Position numbers and translations under genes: made by a program
Source of the DNA: CAVVKW01 sp963749035
GTDB lineage: Bacteria; Verrucomicrobiota; Verrucomicrobiia; Chthoniobacterales; JAATET01
Assembly (NCBI GenBank): GCA_963749035.1
Contig: CAVVKW010000004.1
Coordinates: 1,550,001-1,614,000, forward strand
Direction: 5' to 3'
Length of the DNA stretch: 64,000 bases
Part shown: piece after piece, positions 35,101 to 44,392 of the stretch
Layout: the number at the start of each line of letters is the position of its first letter
Numbering within the stretch: position 1 is the first letter of the stretch
The notes under the pieces: model-generated
Told to the model about the DNA's origin: nothing
The model's database searches: none
What the model saw: only the letters and a program-made list of their open reading frames with translations

Positions 35101-35533
35101 GCGGGCTGCGGACGTCGGGTTTTACCGCGCATCCGTCGAGGAGATGTTCGTGCCTTACCCGAAGTCTCAAGACTTTGGTAATCGCGAAGGGGTCCGCTGG
35201 CTCGCGCTAACGGAAGAGTCTGGAAAGGGACTGCTGTTCATGTCGAACGACCACCTCATGTCGGCTTCAGCCAAGCACTACTCCCGCGACGCCTTGACCG
35301 AAGGAGACAACATCGCGAATGTCAAAAAATCCGAAGAGGTCTTCCTCGACATCAACTTCGCTCAACTTGGCATCGGCAACGGTAGCTGCGGCGAGTGCCG
35401 GCCTCTCGACGAATACCTGACCAAGCTTGATCCCCATGAGACCTACGTCTATGCGATCGTCCCAATCGCCAGCAATGATCCAAGACAACTCGCGGAGATT
35501 GGCCGAAAGTCGATCGAACCCATCCGCCGGTGA
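32195..35533 (+). CDS. Secreted GH2 beta-galactosidase (LacZ type)
   Basis: A protein of 1112 residues with a signal peptide (about 1-29). Domains follow the LacZ order: sugar-binding jelly roll (about 75-260), immunoglobulin-like (260-370), TIM barrel (370-660), second immunoglobulin-like and C-terminal Bgal_small (820-1105, with WYGAGPHENYPDRR). The acid/base is Glu504 in SMGNEGGGGQNY and the nucleophile Glu569 in HTEFGHSQGNS. It removes terminal beta-galactosyl residues, here presumably in the periplasm or outside. It starts 24 nt after sulfatase S5, and S6 follows after 52 nt. Together they could desulfate and shorten a sulfated galactose-containing glycan. Confidence 0.93.
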   Translation: MNPTPPRLNTLVLLCTLIALTFGKGAHGEMTSRPEWEDEQINSVGNEPARATSVPSKSLESALNVPTADGTSPSVQSLNGTWKFNWVPKPEERPVEFYQPDFDVDGWAEISVPSNLEIEGYGPPIYLTSDYAFKNSYPEPIVTAEPPKEYTTFEQRNAVGSYRREFTVSDAWKDKEIYLHFAGGGAAYYVWINGEKVGYFEDTFSPSEFRVTDLVKFGQPNILAVELYRWSDGSYLEDQDFFRLSGLFRDVFLWSCDPAHVRDFFITTDLDSDFRDASLDAEVSVQNLSATDRDLQVRVQLFDADGSQIASDQTSVKIPSGEDRRIELSQAVSNPEKWSAESPYLYTTVVELLDEQNGDDVVIDRRSCKTGFREVSVSDKNELLINGKPVILKGVNRHGHDPETGHYERKELMLADVLLMKQNNVNCVRTAHYPNDPTFYRLLDEYGIYAIDEANLESHGLLGLKEESVSYNPKWEQAYLDRALTMVERDKNHPSIIIWSMGNEGGGGQNYLRCSEETRKIDPTRLVFYDGFHDGHEGSDIDGSMYVPLPQLIERHGEPKKTRPYFHTEFGHSQGNSLGNLQEYVDAYEKFDQLMGGAIWDWVDQAIWVTRDDGTRYLGYGGSWDEFPNSKNFGVNGVIFADRAQAKKSSKLAEVRKTYQPVKFEAIDLPRGEISIENLHDFTDLADYEISWSLSEEGSVISSGVLKDLALVPGTTTTVTIPWKAESAASPTSHPDREYWLRVSAQLKEKTKWAEAGYDVAWEQFRMPIDPKPVANLIETDSSQLVVDQTADVVTVSGEALSVSFDRKTGLITSLQLGGETVLKRGSGDFHATRALTDNDFLMFDRSWFTRKYWEANFPDAPQQASLELGSLIATVNSFDVEEQEADVVRVQVDRTFATAVAPWKFDVRTAWEIYPSGVIVSRNEVETNLPKANRQYVTSLGFNFILDEAYDQFTWYGAGPHENYPDRRRAADVGFYRASVEEMFVPYPKSQDFGNREGVRWLALTEESGKGLLFMSNDHLMSASAKHYSRDALTEGDNIANVKKSEEVFLDINFAQLGIGNGSCGECRPLDEYLTKLDPHETYVYAIVPIASNDPRQLAEIGRKSIEPIRR

Positions 35534-35585
35534 GCCGTTTCACGGCAACCGCCGACGCTACACCCAAATTTCCCGATCCAGAATC

Positions 35586-37136
35586 ATGACAACTCGAAAA
35601 ACCCACCCTTCAGTTCTTCTTTCAATCCTGCTCTTGGCCGCGCTCCCGCGCCCAAGCACGGCTCAGGAAGCACCGCCGAACATCGTCGTTCTGCTGGCCG
35701 ACGACATGGGATACTCGGATCTCGGATGTTTCGGCGGTGAGATCGAAACCCCCAACCTTGATCAGCTCGCGGCAGACGGGCTGCGTTTCACCGACTTCTA
35801 CAACACGGCGCGCTGCTGGCCCACGCGGGCGACGATCTTGACCGGGACCTACAGTGATCGAATCGAGGAGGGACGGGCGACGCTCCCCCAGGTTCTCAAA
35901 ACTGCCGACTATCAGACCGGCATGGTGGGAAAATGGCATCTCGGCACCGACCCGAAGACGGACGGTCCGATCCAGAAGGGGTTTGATTCGTTCTACGGGA
36001 CCATGGGAGGGGCTGGTTCCTTCTGGAACCCGCCGCTTCTAGCCCGCGATACCGAATTGATCTCTCCCGAAGGCGAGGACTACTACTACACCGACGCAAT
36101 CACGGAGGAGGCGGTCCGCCAGATCAATCAGTTCTCGGAAGCAAAGGAGCCATTCTTCCAATACGTCGCTTATACCGCCCCCCACTGGCCGCTCCACGCC
36201 CCCGAAGAGACGATCGACAAATATCTCGATCGCTACCAAGGAGGCTGGAAGGAACTTCGAGAGGAGCGCTACGCCCGCATGATCGAGATGGGGATCATTG
36301 ACGAAGACACTTGGCCGCTCCCTCCGATGGAGCCAGGAGTTCCCGATTGGGAGACGGTCGACCACAAGCCATGGCGGGTGCGGAACATGGCGATCCACGC
36401 CGCGATGGTCGAGATCATGGATCAAGGAATCGGCAAGATTGTCGACGCTCTGAAATCAACCGGAGCCTACGAAAACACGTTGATCGTTTTCATGAGCGAC
36501 AACGGAGCCTGCGCAGAACACCTCCACGATAATGCGCACGGCACGGCAACGAACGTGATCGCCGAGGCGGAAGAGGCAGGGGAAACGATCGCCGTCGGGG
36601 ATCAATACGACGTGCCGATGGGTGGCCCATTGACGTTTGGAAGCATCGGGAAGAACTGGGCAAACGCTCTCAATTCGCCACTTCGTCGCTACAAGTCCAA
36701 CGTCCACGAAGGCGGTGCGTGCACTCCGGCCATCGTGCATTGGCCCGCCGGGATGAAGCAGCGCGGAGAGATCACCCGGCAACGCGGGCACGTGGTCGAT
36801 CTCATGGCAACGTGCATCGAACTCGCCGAAGCGACTTATCCCGCTGAGCACGACGGCGTCGCCACCGGACCGCTGGATAGTCTGAGCCTCGTTCCCGTTC
36901 TGACTGGCGGCGAACAACCACCCGAACATCCTTACTACTTCAATCATGCGGGGACCCGAGCCCTCATCCGAGGAGACTGGAAGGTCATGCGCGAAGCGGA
37001 TGGTGCCTGGAAACTCTACAACCTGAGGAACGATCGGACCGAGACCACCGACGTCTCCGCATCTCATCCCGAACTCGTCAATGAGCTGACGGATCTCTGG
37101 GAAGCGAAGAACTCCCGCCAAGCCGCTAAGCGTTAG
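35586..37136 (+). CDS. Sulfatase S6, exported (arylsulfatase A-like)
   Basis: A protein of 516 residues. The signal peptide (about 1-27, STAQ) precedes NIVVLLADDMGYSDLGCFGG, a classic arylsulfatase start. CWPTRATILTGTYSDR holds Cys77 of the CxPxR motif; MSDNGACAEHLHD is the distal metal site. The subfamily with ARCWPTR and large loops between residues 290 and 400 resembles Pseudomonas-type arylsulfatases. I choose ATG 35586; the frame is open from 35427 but that part overlaps the GH2 gene. Third gene of the S5-GH2-S6 group. Confidence 0.93.
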   Translation: MTTRKTHPSVLLSILLLAALPRPSTAQEAPPNIVVLLADDMGYSDLGCFGGEIETPNLDQLAADGLRFTDFYNTARCWPTRATILTGTYSDRIEEGRATLPQVLKTADYQTGMVGKWHLGTDPKTDGPIQKGFDSFYGTMGGAGSFWNPPLLARDTELISPEGEDYYYTDAITEEAVRQINQFSEAKEPFFQYVAYTAPHWPLHAPEETIDKYLDRYQGGWKELREERYARMIEMGIIDEDTWPLPPMEPGVPDWETVDHKPWRVRNMAIHAAMVEIMDQGIGKIVDALKSTGAYENTLIVFMSDNGACAEHLHDNAHGTATNVIAEAEEAGETIAVGDQYDVPMGGPLTFGSIGKNWANALNSPLRRYKSNVHEGGACTPAIVHWPAGMKQRGEITRQRGHVVDLMATCIELAEATYPAEHDGVATGPLDSLSLVPVLTGGEQPPEHPYYFNHAGTRALIRGDWKVMREADGAWKLYNLRNDRTETTDVSASHPELVNELTDLWEAKNSRQAAKR

Positions 37137-37739
37137 TGGCCCTCGCGCTCCGCCTTGCCGCCGTGAAGCAAACCGGCGGTCGGGCAACGGGCCGATAATT
37201 TGGACGATGGAACGCCGACCCGGACCCCGAAAACGCTACCTCTGAGCAGGCGAGGTTGGCCATCGAAGCAACGCCCAATCGGCGGAGTTTCGTGTTTCGT
37301 TCGGTGATGGGTTCGCTCCTGTTGGGTTGAATCGATAGATTTTGCCCAAACCGTTGATCGGCACGGACCAAGCAATGCGCCTCTGGACCGCGTCCATCGA
37401 AACCAAAGGCATTCATTCCCGGGCCACCAACCGGCGCGGCGGGCTGAAAGCAGTGGCACCAAGTCGAATCGGAAACGCCTTGTCCGCTCGCTCGCTACGG
37501 AAATATGCGATCATTGGCGCGCCGATGGTCGATGCATAAAATTGACCTCGAGGTTCACAGCTCTTCCGAAGAAACTCCCGGACGAGAACCGCGTCGTCAT
37601 CCGTAAATCCCCCAACCTCGGCCCAGGCACCCGGAAGAAACGAATTTCTCTGCCGATCGGGACCGAACACGCAGTTTTCGAAACGATCCTCGAGTAGGAT
37701 TCTGGCTCGCAGATGAACGCGGCGGAATGCCCAATTCAA
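37126..37739 (-). pseudogene. Possible decayed or split small gene
   Basis: A minus-strand frame from TTG 37739 to the stop at 37413 encodes 108 residues with natural-looking composition (RARILLEDRFENCVFGPD, RGQFYASTIGAPMIAY). Its stop overlaps an ATG (ATGA) that opens a second frame down to 37126, beginning MNAFGFDGRGPEAHCLVRAD. The second frame turns into shadow-like sequence after about 35 residues. They may be one gene broken by a frameshift, or chance. I recognise no family. Confidence 0.3.
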
Positions 37740-37853
37740 AGCCTCGGCGGCCCAGCTGCGAACAGAGCAGCGGACTGACCGTGATCAATTCATGAAATCA
37801 CGCTTGAACCCGTGCCGTTCGCGCCGTCTGCCCAACGCCCAAAGTGACCATCC

Positions 37854-37871
37854 CGCTGATTTTTATCAGCG
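37854..37871. repeat. Perfect hairpin CGCTGAT-TTTT-ATCAGCG
   Basis: A 7-bp perfect inverted repeat with a TTTT loop in the long gene-poor gap after sulfatase S6. It could terminate the plus-strand S5-GH2-S6 transcript, but no T run follows, and it is 700 bases past the stop codon. Confidence 0.4.
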
Positions 37872-38410
37872 TGAACACTCAAGTTTTTCGATGCAGGCTC
37901 GACCGCTTGATGGCAACCAGCCGCGATGATCCAAATGAAACCTGCGCTCACTTCGTTGATAACGCCCCACAAGCCCGAGCCAACCGGATACCGCTGACTG
38001 CACCTGGAACCCCCTTTTGGATCCAACGTCGTTGCCAGATCAACCGGACAAACTCGTTACCACTTCTCCCTCATTCTCTGCCACCTCACGGATGACTTCC
38101 CGAATGCGCTGACCGATGCGCTCGGTCCTGAAATGTCAGACCCTTTGCACGGGCGGCCACCGATAGGCGACATGCCTTTCCGATGACGCCGGATCACTGG
38201 CGTTTTCTTGCGCTTACGAAACGTTGCGAGATTGGCCTTCCCGAACCAACTGCTCCCAGCGGACCTCACAACCAGCCGATACTGACTTCACAAATTCGAA
38301 GATAAACTCACTCTGGCAGCCTTTCGCGCGAACCGGAATATCTCCGGTCCACGCGCAAAACCTTGGCTCAGATCCGCGGGTGAGGCACCCGGCTTTGGCC
38401 GTCCGTGCGA
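37872..38410. other. Gene-poor stretch, nothing recognised
   Basis: About 540 bases between the hairpin and the end of sulfatase S7. Short open frames on both strands are rich in Arg, Ser and Lys, overlap one another and resemble nothing known. No tRNA or repeat array is seen. Confidence 0.5.
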
Positions 38411-39928
38411 CTATTCGTCGGATTCTTCCTCTTCCTCATCTTCGCCGTCTTTCGACCCTGGCCGCCCAGTCTCTTCCATGTAGGCGACGACAAGCGCGTC
38501 CATTTCTTTAGCGACCTCCGGGTTCGCGTCGATGACGTTGTTCTCTTCCAGCGGATCAGCTTCGAGGTCGAACAGCAGGTTTCCCTTCTTTGAGTCTTGG
38601 AAATATTTCCATTTGCCCATGCGCGCCGTGGAGTTCCAGTGAAGTGAGGTGTGAGGATCCGACGTTTTTTCTCCGCGGAGATACGGGAGGAGGTCCGTGC
38701 CGTCCAGCTTCTCGGGGATTTCCATTCCAACTGCGGCGAGGATCGTCGGAACGACGTCGATGTGCATCACCGGATAGGGATAGCTGGCCTGCGCCTCTCC
38801 TTCAGCCGGCAGGCCTTTTGGCCACTTGACGAGAAACGGGATGCGCTTCCCGCCTTCCCAACCGTCGCCTTTTTTGCCCTTGAATGGCTGGTTGGGCTCG
38901 CCATTTCGATTGGCGTTCGCCGGTCCACCATTGTCACCGACGAAGATCACGAGGGTGTTGTCCGCGATGCCGAAGCTTTCGAGTTTCTTGTAGATCTCGT
39001 CCACGCCATCATCGACAGCCAGCACCATGGCCGCCTGCGTCTCCTGTGTGGGGGAGCCTTCACCCGTTAGCCGCTCGCGGAAGTGGTCCGGAACTTCGCC
39101 AGGGGTGTGTCGGGCGTTATACGCCAGGTAGATGAAGAACGGATCTTCGTGATTCCGATCGATGAAATCCAAAGTTTGGGCGGTGAGTTCCTGGGTCAAA
39201 TACCAGGGGTGTTTCTCGAGGTCCGACGGATCTCCGGCGTAAACGTCGTTGTAGGGGGCTTTGGTCCGAAGAAGATCATCCTCGGTCGCCGGCTCGTGCC
39301 CGTCGAAGATTGGGCCCTGCTTTTTCCCGACGGGAGTGCTGTTGTCCTCCAGAAGATAGTAGGTGTGCGCTCCGGCGAGGAACCCGAAAAATTCGTCGAA
39401 CCCGCGTGCCAGCGGTTTGAACGTATCGACGCTCTTGTCGTTCCAACGCAGGTGCCACTTGCCGATACAAGCTGTCTTATACCCGATGGTTTTCAGGTAT
39501 TCCGAAGCCCAAAGTTCGTCGACCGGGACCTTGGTCCCATCACCCCAGCGCCGAGGATACCGCCCGGTGATGACGGAGCCACGCGAGGGCCAGCACATCG
39601 GGTTCGCCGAATACCCGATCTTCATGGTGACACCTTCTTCAGCCATTTTCTGAAGGGCCGGAGTCATCGTAATATCCAATGGGGCAGGGTATCCGTCGTC
39701 TTCCCCCAACCCGGTCGCGACTTGAGTCACGTGAACGTCATCGACGACGATCAAAATGACGTTTGGCATGTCGGCATCTTCCGCCCCGAAAACCGGTGCG
39801 ACGCAGGCGATACCGAAGAGGATTGAACCGAAAAATGAAGCGCGAGCAAAGAGACTGGAGTGCAGCGGCCGCGTGATCTTCGGAATTATTTGTGAGGACT
39901 TGGGTTTAATAGACATCGTTGGAAGCAT
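38411..39928 (-). CDS. Sulfatase S7, exported
   Basis: A protein of 505 residues. A signal segment (about 28-49, VFGA) precedes NVILIVVDDVHVTQV; the first metal pair is DD in VVDD. CWPSRGSVITGRYPRRWG carries Cys112 of the CxPxR motif, and FVGDNGGPAN is the distal loop. The motif order and GKWHLRWN resemble GalNAc-6-sulfatase-type enzymes. ATG 39928 or the in-frame ATG 39916 may start it; both give the same mature protein. The C-terminus is strongly acidic with runs of Glu and Asp. It ends the second minus-strand series, 67 nt after S8. Confidence 0.92.
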   Translation of the reverse strand: MLPTMSIKPKSSQIIPKITRPLHSSLFARASFFGSILFGIACVAPVFGAEDADMPNVILIVVDDVHVTQVATGLGEDDGYPAPLDITMTPALQKMAEEGVTMKIGYSANPMCWPSRGSVITGRYPRRWGDGTKVPVDELWASEYLKTIGYKTACIGKWHLRWNDKSVDTFKPLARGFDEFFGFLAGAHTYYLLEDNSTPVGKKQGPIFDGHEPATEDDLLRTKAPYNDVYAGDPSDLEKHPWYLTQELTAQTLDFIDRNHEDPFFIYLAYNARHTPGEVPDHFRERLTGEGSPTQETQAAMVLAVDDGVDEIYKKLESFGIADNTLVIFVGDNGGPANANRNGEPNQPFKGKKGDGWEGGKRIPFLVKWPKGLPAEGEAQASYPYPVMHIDVVPTILAAVGMEIPEKLDGTDLLPYLRGEKTSDPHTSLHWNSTARMGKWKYFQDSKKGNLLFDLEADPLEENNVIDANPEVAKEMDALVVAYMEETGRPGSKDGEDEEEEESDE

Positions 39929-39995
39929 TTGGATGATTGAGGGAGTTTGGAGGTAGAGGTAGAGACTGGGGTCGGACCCGTTGCGAGAATCAGCG

Positions 39996-41471
39996 TTATT
40001 TCAAAGCCGATTCGGCTTGGCGAATCTTCCCGTTAAGGAGAGCTTGAAGCTCGTCGACGGGCCCTGCGTATTTCAACAGGTCAATTACGTTCGTATTTTC
40101 CTGCGGGTCGTCGGTTAAATCGTAAAGCATTTCGCCTTCCTCGTCTTCCCGAGAATACCGGGTGTAAACGAGCTTATCCGTCACGATCGTATCTCCGGAC
40201 TCGTAACGGGAATAAACGTGATCTCGGAATGAGCTGTCCGGCTCCTCCAGGAGCGGCCGAAGACTGAGCCCTTGGACGGTTTCGGGAATCTCGATGCCCG
40301 CGAAGTCGCATAGCGTAGGAAAGAGGTCAACGGTCTCGACGAGAGCCGAGGTCGTCGCACCACTGTCTGAACCGGGGAGCCGGATGATGAGCGGAACTTG
40401 CAGAGAGAGGTGCATGAGGTTGTGTTTCCCCCAGAAGCTGTGTTCGCCGAGGTTCCAGCCGTGATCACCCCAGAGCACCACGATCGTGTTTTCGGCGAGG
40501 CCAAGAGCATCGAGTTCGTCCAGAATGTCGCCAACGAGCTTATCGACGTAACTGACACACGCGAGATATCCGTGTCGCATCATCCGATGCCATTCCTCGG
40601 AATTGTATTCGATTCCACCAAATTCGTATGATTTGTGCTCGCCCGACCCTTTCAGCGCGCGCGGTGCATTCGCCGGCCGCTCCTGATCTTCGGCCAGCTC
40701 GATCTGATCTCGCTCGTAGAGATCCCAATACTTCTTCGGAGCGTAGAAGGGCATGTGAGGTTTCACGAATCCGCATGCTAGGAAAAACGGCGCACCTTGC
40801 TCCTTGAGTTCGCGGAGATCCGCGATCGTTTTCTCGGCAACCTGCCCGTCCGTGTATTCGTTATCCTCAACGTCTGCCGCTTCGAAGATCCGCCCGCGAC
40901 CCTTCTTCGAAAGCTTCTTGCCGGTTTCCGGTTCAAGAAAGTCAAGGCCACCCACGGGCGGCAACCAAGCGGGACGGCTCCAAGCTTCGTCTTTGCTGTC
41001 GTCCTCGTGATGAAAGACCTTCCCGTTCGCAAGGGTGGTGTATCCCCGTTCCTTGAAGACCTGAGGGATTGTCTTCGCCGAAGGAGCATCTTTGTCGGCT
41101 CGCGCACCGGCACCAACGAATCGATCTTCGGTCGGGTAAATTCCCGTCATGAGACTGGCGCGAGAGGCTCCGCAGATGGGAACCTGTGCGTAAGCCCGGT
41201 CGAACTGAAGTCCTTGAGATGCGAACTGATCGATGTTCGGAGTCTTTGCCTGACTGTCCCCGTATGACCCAATCGTCGGCCGGAGATCATCGATCATGAT
41301 GAAGAGGACGTTCGGCTGCGCCGCGTGCCCGGCCGAAATCGTCACACCGAACGCAAAGCACAATGACCGGAGCAAGCGGGGCGACGTGGGGAATCGCGCA
41401 ACTTTTCCACGACCGCGAAGGGCGCCGAGTGACGACTCTATCTTGGGTAGAAAAATGTTTCTGAATTTCAT
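39996..41471 (-). CDS. Sulfatase S8, exported, iduronate-2-sulfatase-like
   Basis: A protein of 491 residues with an N-terminal hydrophobic signal at about 34-51. NVLFIMIDDLRPTIGSYGDS and later DHGWNLGEHSFWGKHN are signatures of the iduronate-2-sulfatase (IDS) branch, and CGASRASLMTGIYP carries Cys100 in CxAxR form. IDS-type enzymes remove 2-O-sulfate from uronic acids, which would fit the uronate pathway at the left of this window; related PVC enzymes act on other sugars, so this is a hint only. It is separated by 41 nt from the GxGYxYP-HEAT gene in the same direction. Confidence 0.93.
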   Translation of the reverse strand: MKFRNIFLPKIESSLGALRGRGKVARFPTSPRLLRSLCFAFGVTISAGHAAQPNVLFIMIDDLRPTIGSYGDSQAKTPNIDQFASQGLQFDRAYAQVPICGASRASLMTGIYPTEDRFVGAGARADKDAPSAKTIPQVFKERGYTTLANGKVFHHEDDSKDEAWSRPAWLPPVGGLDFLEPETGKKLSKKGRGRIFEAADVEDNEYTDGQVAEKTIADLRELKEQGAPFFLACGFVKPHMPFYAPKKYWDLYERDQIELAEDQERPANAPRALKGSGEHKSYEFGGIEYNSEEWHRMMRHGYLACVSYVDKLVGDILDELDALGLAENTIVVLWGDHGWNLGEHSFWGKHNLMHLSLQVPLIIRLPGSDSGATTSALVETVDLFPTLCDFAGIEIPETVQGLSLRPLLEEPDSSFRDHVYSRYESGDTIVTDKLVYTRYSREDEEGEMLYDLTDDPQENTNVIDLLKYAGPVDELQALLNGKIRQAESALK

Positions 41472-41512
41472 TCGGGTATGTTTTTCAGTATTTCGTTCGA
41501 CTCGAACCCCGC

Positions 41513-44272
41513 TCAGGCGCCGGCCCCGATGGCATTGATTGCCTCTTCGGCGGCTTCACGGACCGCAGGGTCGCGGTTGTCCTCCGCGATTTTCCGTAAT
41601 GTCGGTAGCGCCACCTCGGCCGCTGGACCAATCGCCGCAAGCGTGTTCACCGCTCGCAGATTGGGTTCAGGCCACCCGTGGCCGAGGACGTGCTCGACGA
41701 TATTCGAGACCGCGGGCTCGGCCGACTGACCGAACGGCTCGACGGCGAGCGTGACGTCAGACGCCAGCAGGATTCGCCCGTCGGCAATTAGCTCGACCAT
41801 TCTTGGAAGAGCTTCTTCAGCCTGGAGCTTACCAAGAGCAATTGCAGCTTGGCCGATAAGATACCGGTCCGTCTTCGGTTCGTTGATGAGTTTCATCAGC
41901 TCAGGAATTGCGGGTTTTGCAATCGGACCCATTTCGCCCAACGCACTGGCAGCAGCAGCTGCATCGAAGGAGTCCAAGGGATCACCGGTGCTGAGGATCG
42001 GGATCAGCGCATTCACTGCTTTCTCCGATCCATTCCGACCCAGCGCTTTCATCGCAGCACGAGCCACCGCCGGTTGTTGACCGCTGAGGGATTCGACCAG
42101 CAGATCGACCGCAGCCTGACCACCAATTCCTCCCAGAGCGTTGACGAGAGCAACCTGAGTATCAACGTCGTCGCTCGCGACGAGAACTTCGCGGACGCTT
42201 TCCTCAGCCGGAGCCGCGTCCTGGCCGAGCCACTCGATGCCGTGAGCGGCGTTGACAACGGTGGACGGCTCATCGGACCGAAGAGCCTCGACGAGCGGCT
42301 CGAGGGCTGGCTGACCGATCTGTGACAGGGCCCAAGCGGCCGCGGGACCGACCGTATCGTTTCCAAGAGCGGACGCGAGCCCGGGGATCGCTTCGACCGC
42401 CGGTGCGCCGATTTCCCCAATCGCAAGTGCCAAAAGTCGGCGCGTCGTTTCGTCCGACTCATTATCGAATGCCGCGACTAGCGCTGGAACGTTTGAGTCA
42501 TCCGGTTCATTCTCCACCAAATGACGGGCAGCCGTCTCGCGCTCCGACCTGTCTTCGCTGGAGAGTGTCGCGATCGCATCACCGGTGAATGGTTCCGGTT
42601 TCGCTTTCTTCATGCCGCTTTCCTCGTATTTCGCGAAGGTGGCAGCGGCGTCGAACGGACGAACGAAATGGAGATTTCGATGAATCTCCGGATCGGCTTT
42701 GAGTCGATTCTGCGCCTCAACGATCATCGAGAACACGTCGATTCCACACTCGGTGGGAAGACGGCCGAGGATGAAGTAGGGCTTACCGGGCTCCGCGTGG
42801 CGCAAGATGCTCTGTTTGATATTCTCGACCATCACGTCGACGTCCGGGTCGTAGGGGTGTGGGTTTTTTGGCCCCAACCGCATCCCGCCAAGCTTGCTGG
42901 CCCACACGGTGCCGTCACTAACCGACCATTTGGTCGTGTAGTCACCGACGTCGCCCGTGTATCCACCGGTCAGCTCGAAGACGGGTAAATTTGTCTCCGG
43001 TGCAACGTTGTGGGATCCGAAAGCACCGTTGCTGTTCGCGACGTAATGAGCCGCCGCGTTACGAGTGGCCTCGCTCGGCGGACCGTCACCGTATGGGGAG
43101 TAGAAGAAGTCGACCTGGTCGGGGTCGAGCTTGCTGAGCCACTCGAAGTAAGTCGGAAACCAATCGATGAAGAAGGGCGTCATCTTGATGAAAAGGGGGG
43201 CCTGGCCCGCTTTTGGATCGTTCCTCAGTGATTTATAGACGAGTAACGAGAAATCGATCGCGTCGATGTCGACGCCATACCAGGTGATGTAAACCCCGTC
43301 GGGGTCGATCTCCAAAGCCTGACCTGGCTTCTCAGCGTGGAACTTGCTCGGGTCGGTCGGGAGCGACGACGTCACCGAAGCGTTCGGAAGTTCGCCGCAG
43401 ACGGGTTGAAGACCGGCATCCTTGGCGGCGTGATGAGCGCCGGTGATCTCGATGTAGCCCACCAGAGGCACCCCATCAGGATAGTGCTCGAGCAACTCGA
43501 CCAACTCGTCGTGCGCTTCCTCCCTCTCGGCGCCCTTGAAACGGCGCTTGTCGAAGTAGGTGCAGAAGGTGCGCGTCGCCATGCAATAATCCAGCATGGC
43601 GGGTGTGATTCCAAAGCCGACCGTCCGGTCATTGCGCTCGGGGTGATCGAAGTATTTATCGAAGGCGATCTTGTTACCTTCAGCCCACGTCTCGATCTCG
43701 CCGTAGTCCGCCAAGACGGGGAAGTCGTATCCCCAGCCGCGAATCATCTCGTTCACCCGATCGCTGACGAGGATCCCGTCCTCGAAGATCGCGGTATTGG
43801 TTGCTAGAGGGCCGTCCGCTTCCCAGGGACCGTTGAACGGCACCGTGCCCTTCACGAGATCGGCGTAGTTTTTGAGCAGGTAGTCCAACGCCGGAGACTC
43901 CTTCGATTCGTCCAACTCCGCTACCTCCTGGGGCACGGGGATGAGTTCCTCCAGCATGTATTCAAACGGGTTCCCGGGGCCGACCCGGCTGGCGTTCCGC
44001 GGATGGTCTTCCGAAACGTCGAAGTAGCAACGGAACGGGACATCCTTGACGAAGATTTTGACGTCGCTCGTGCGGTTGACGAGCCCCTGAATGCAGCTGA
44101 TCGCTGGAAGCGCGTCTTCCATCGACCGTTTCTCTTTCGAGATATCGAGGACGATCACTTTCGACGTCGGAGGAGTCTTGACGACGAATGGCTCGTAGTC
44201 ATCTGCAAAACCGACGGCAGGCAAAAGCCCAGCCGCCAGAATTGCGAAGGGAATGGAGGATTTCGTTTTCAT
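41513..44272 (-). CDS. GxGYxYP-type secreted protein fused to HEAT repeats (paralogue 2)
   Basis: A protein of 919 residues with a signal peptide (about 1-23). The N-terminal domain has KVIVLDISKEK, AISCIQGLVNR and IFVKD, the QG-x-x-NR core of GxGYxYP_N. The middle shares IDAIDFSLLVYKSLRND and PFFIDWFPTYFEWLSK with the other two paralogues. From about residue 595 to the end there are roughly eight HEAT/PBS-type alpha-helical repeats (LALAIGEIGAPAVEAIPGLA, ALGEMGPIAKPAIPELMKLI). HEAT arrays are protein-protein scaffolds and may hold sulfatase or substrate partners. The fusion is absent from the other paralogues. Catalysis is unproven. Sulfatase S8 follows directly. Confidence 0.72.
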   Translation of the reverse strand: MKTKSSIPFAILAAGLLPAVGFADDYEPFVVKTPPTSKVIVLDISKEKRSMEDALPAISCIQGLVNRTSDVKIFVKDVPFRCYFDVSEDHPRNASRVGPGNPFEYMLEELIPVPQEVAELDESKESPALDYLLKNYADLVKGTVPFNGPWEADGPLATNTAIFEDGILVSDRVNEMIRGWGYDFPVLADYGEIETWAEGNKIAFDKYFDHPERNDRTVGFGITPAMLDYCMATRTFCTYFDKRRFKGAEREEAHDELVELLEHYPDGVPLVGYIEITGAHHAAKDAGLQPVCGELPNASVTSSLPTDPSKFHAEKPGQALEIDPDGVYITWYGVDIDAIDFSLLVYKSLRNDPKAGQAPLFIKMTPFFIDWFPTYFEWLSKLDPDQVDFFYSPYGDGPPSEATRNAAAHYVANSNGAFGSHNVAPETNLPVFELTGGYTGDVGDYTTKWSVSDGTVWASKLGGMRLGPKNPHPYDPDVDVMVENIKQSILRHAEPGKPYFILGRLPTECGIDVFSMIVEAQNRLKADPEIHRNLHFVRPFDAAATFAKYEESGMKKAKPEPFTGDAIATLSSEDRSERETAARHLVENEPDDSNVPALVAAFDNESDETTRRLLALAIGEIGAPAVEAIPGLASALGNDTVGPAAAWALSQIGQPALEPLVEALRSDEPSTVVNAAHGIEWLGQDAAPAEESVREVLVASDDVDTQVALVNALGGIGGQAAVDLLVESLSGQQPAVARAAMKALGRNGSEKAVNALIPILSTGDPLDSFDAAAAASALGEMGPIAKPAIPELMKLINEPKTDRYLIGQAAIALGKLQAEEALPRMVELIADGRILLASDVTLAVEPFGQSAEPAVSNIVEHVLGHGWPEPNLRAVNTLAAIGPAAEVALPTLRKIAEDNRDPAVREAAEEAINAIGAGA

Positions 44273-44333
44273 ATTTTAAAGGGAAGGTTGTGGATTTTTA
44301 GTCAAGCCGTCTGGCGAACTTGAGCAAATTGTG

Positions 44334-44356
44334 GCGCGCAGCTGATCAGCACGCGC
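44334..44356. repeat. Inverted repeat in the leader of the GxGYxYP-HEAT gene
   Basis: The core GCTGATCAGC (44341-44350) is a perfect 10-bp palindrome extended by GCGCG/CGCGC arms across a small bulge. It lies in the 120-nt gap between S9 and the GxGYxYP-HEAT gene. It could be a terminator remnant of the S9 transcript or an operator; there is no T tract. Confidence 0.4.
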
Positions 44357-44392
44357 AAATAGAGTTCGTAACGCCGCGTTCGGATCAATTGC

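Noticed and set aside
37137..37210. CCGCCG/CGGCGG stem as terminator after sulfatase S6
   Set aside because: Short stem with a 10-nt loop and no T tract; could easily be chance in GC-rich DNA.
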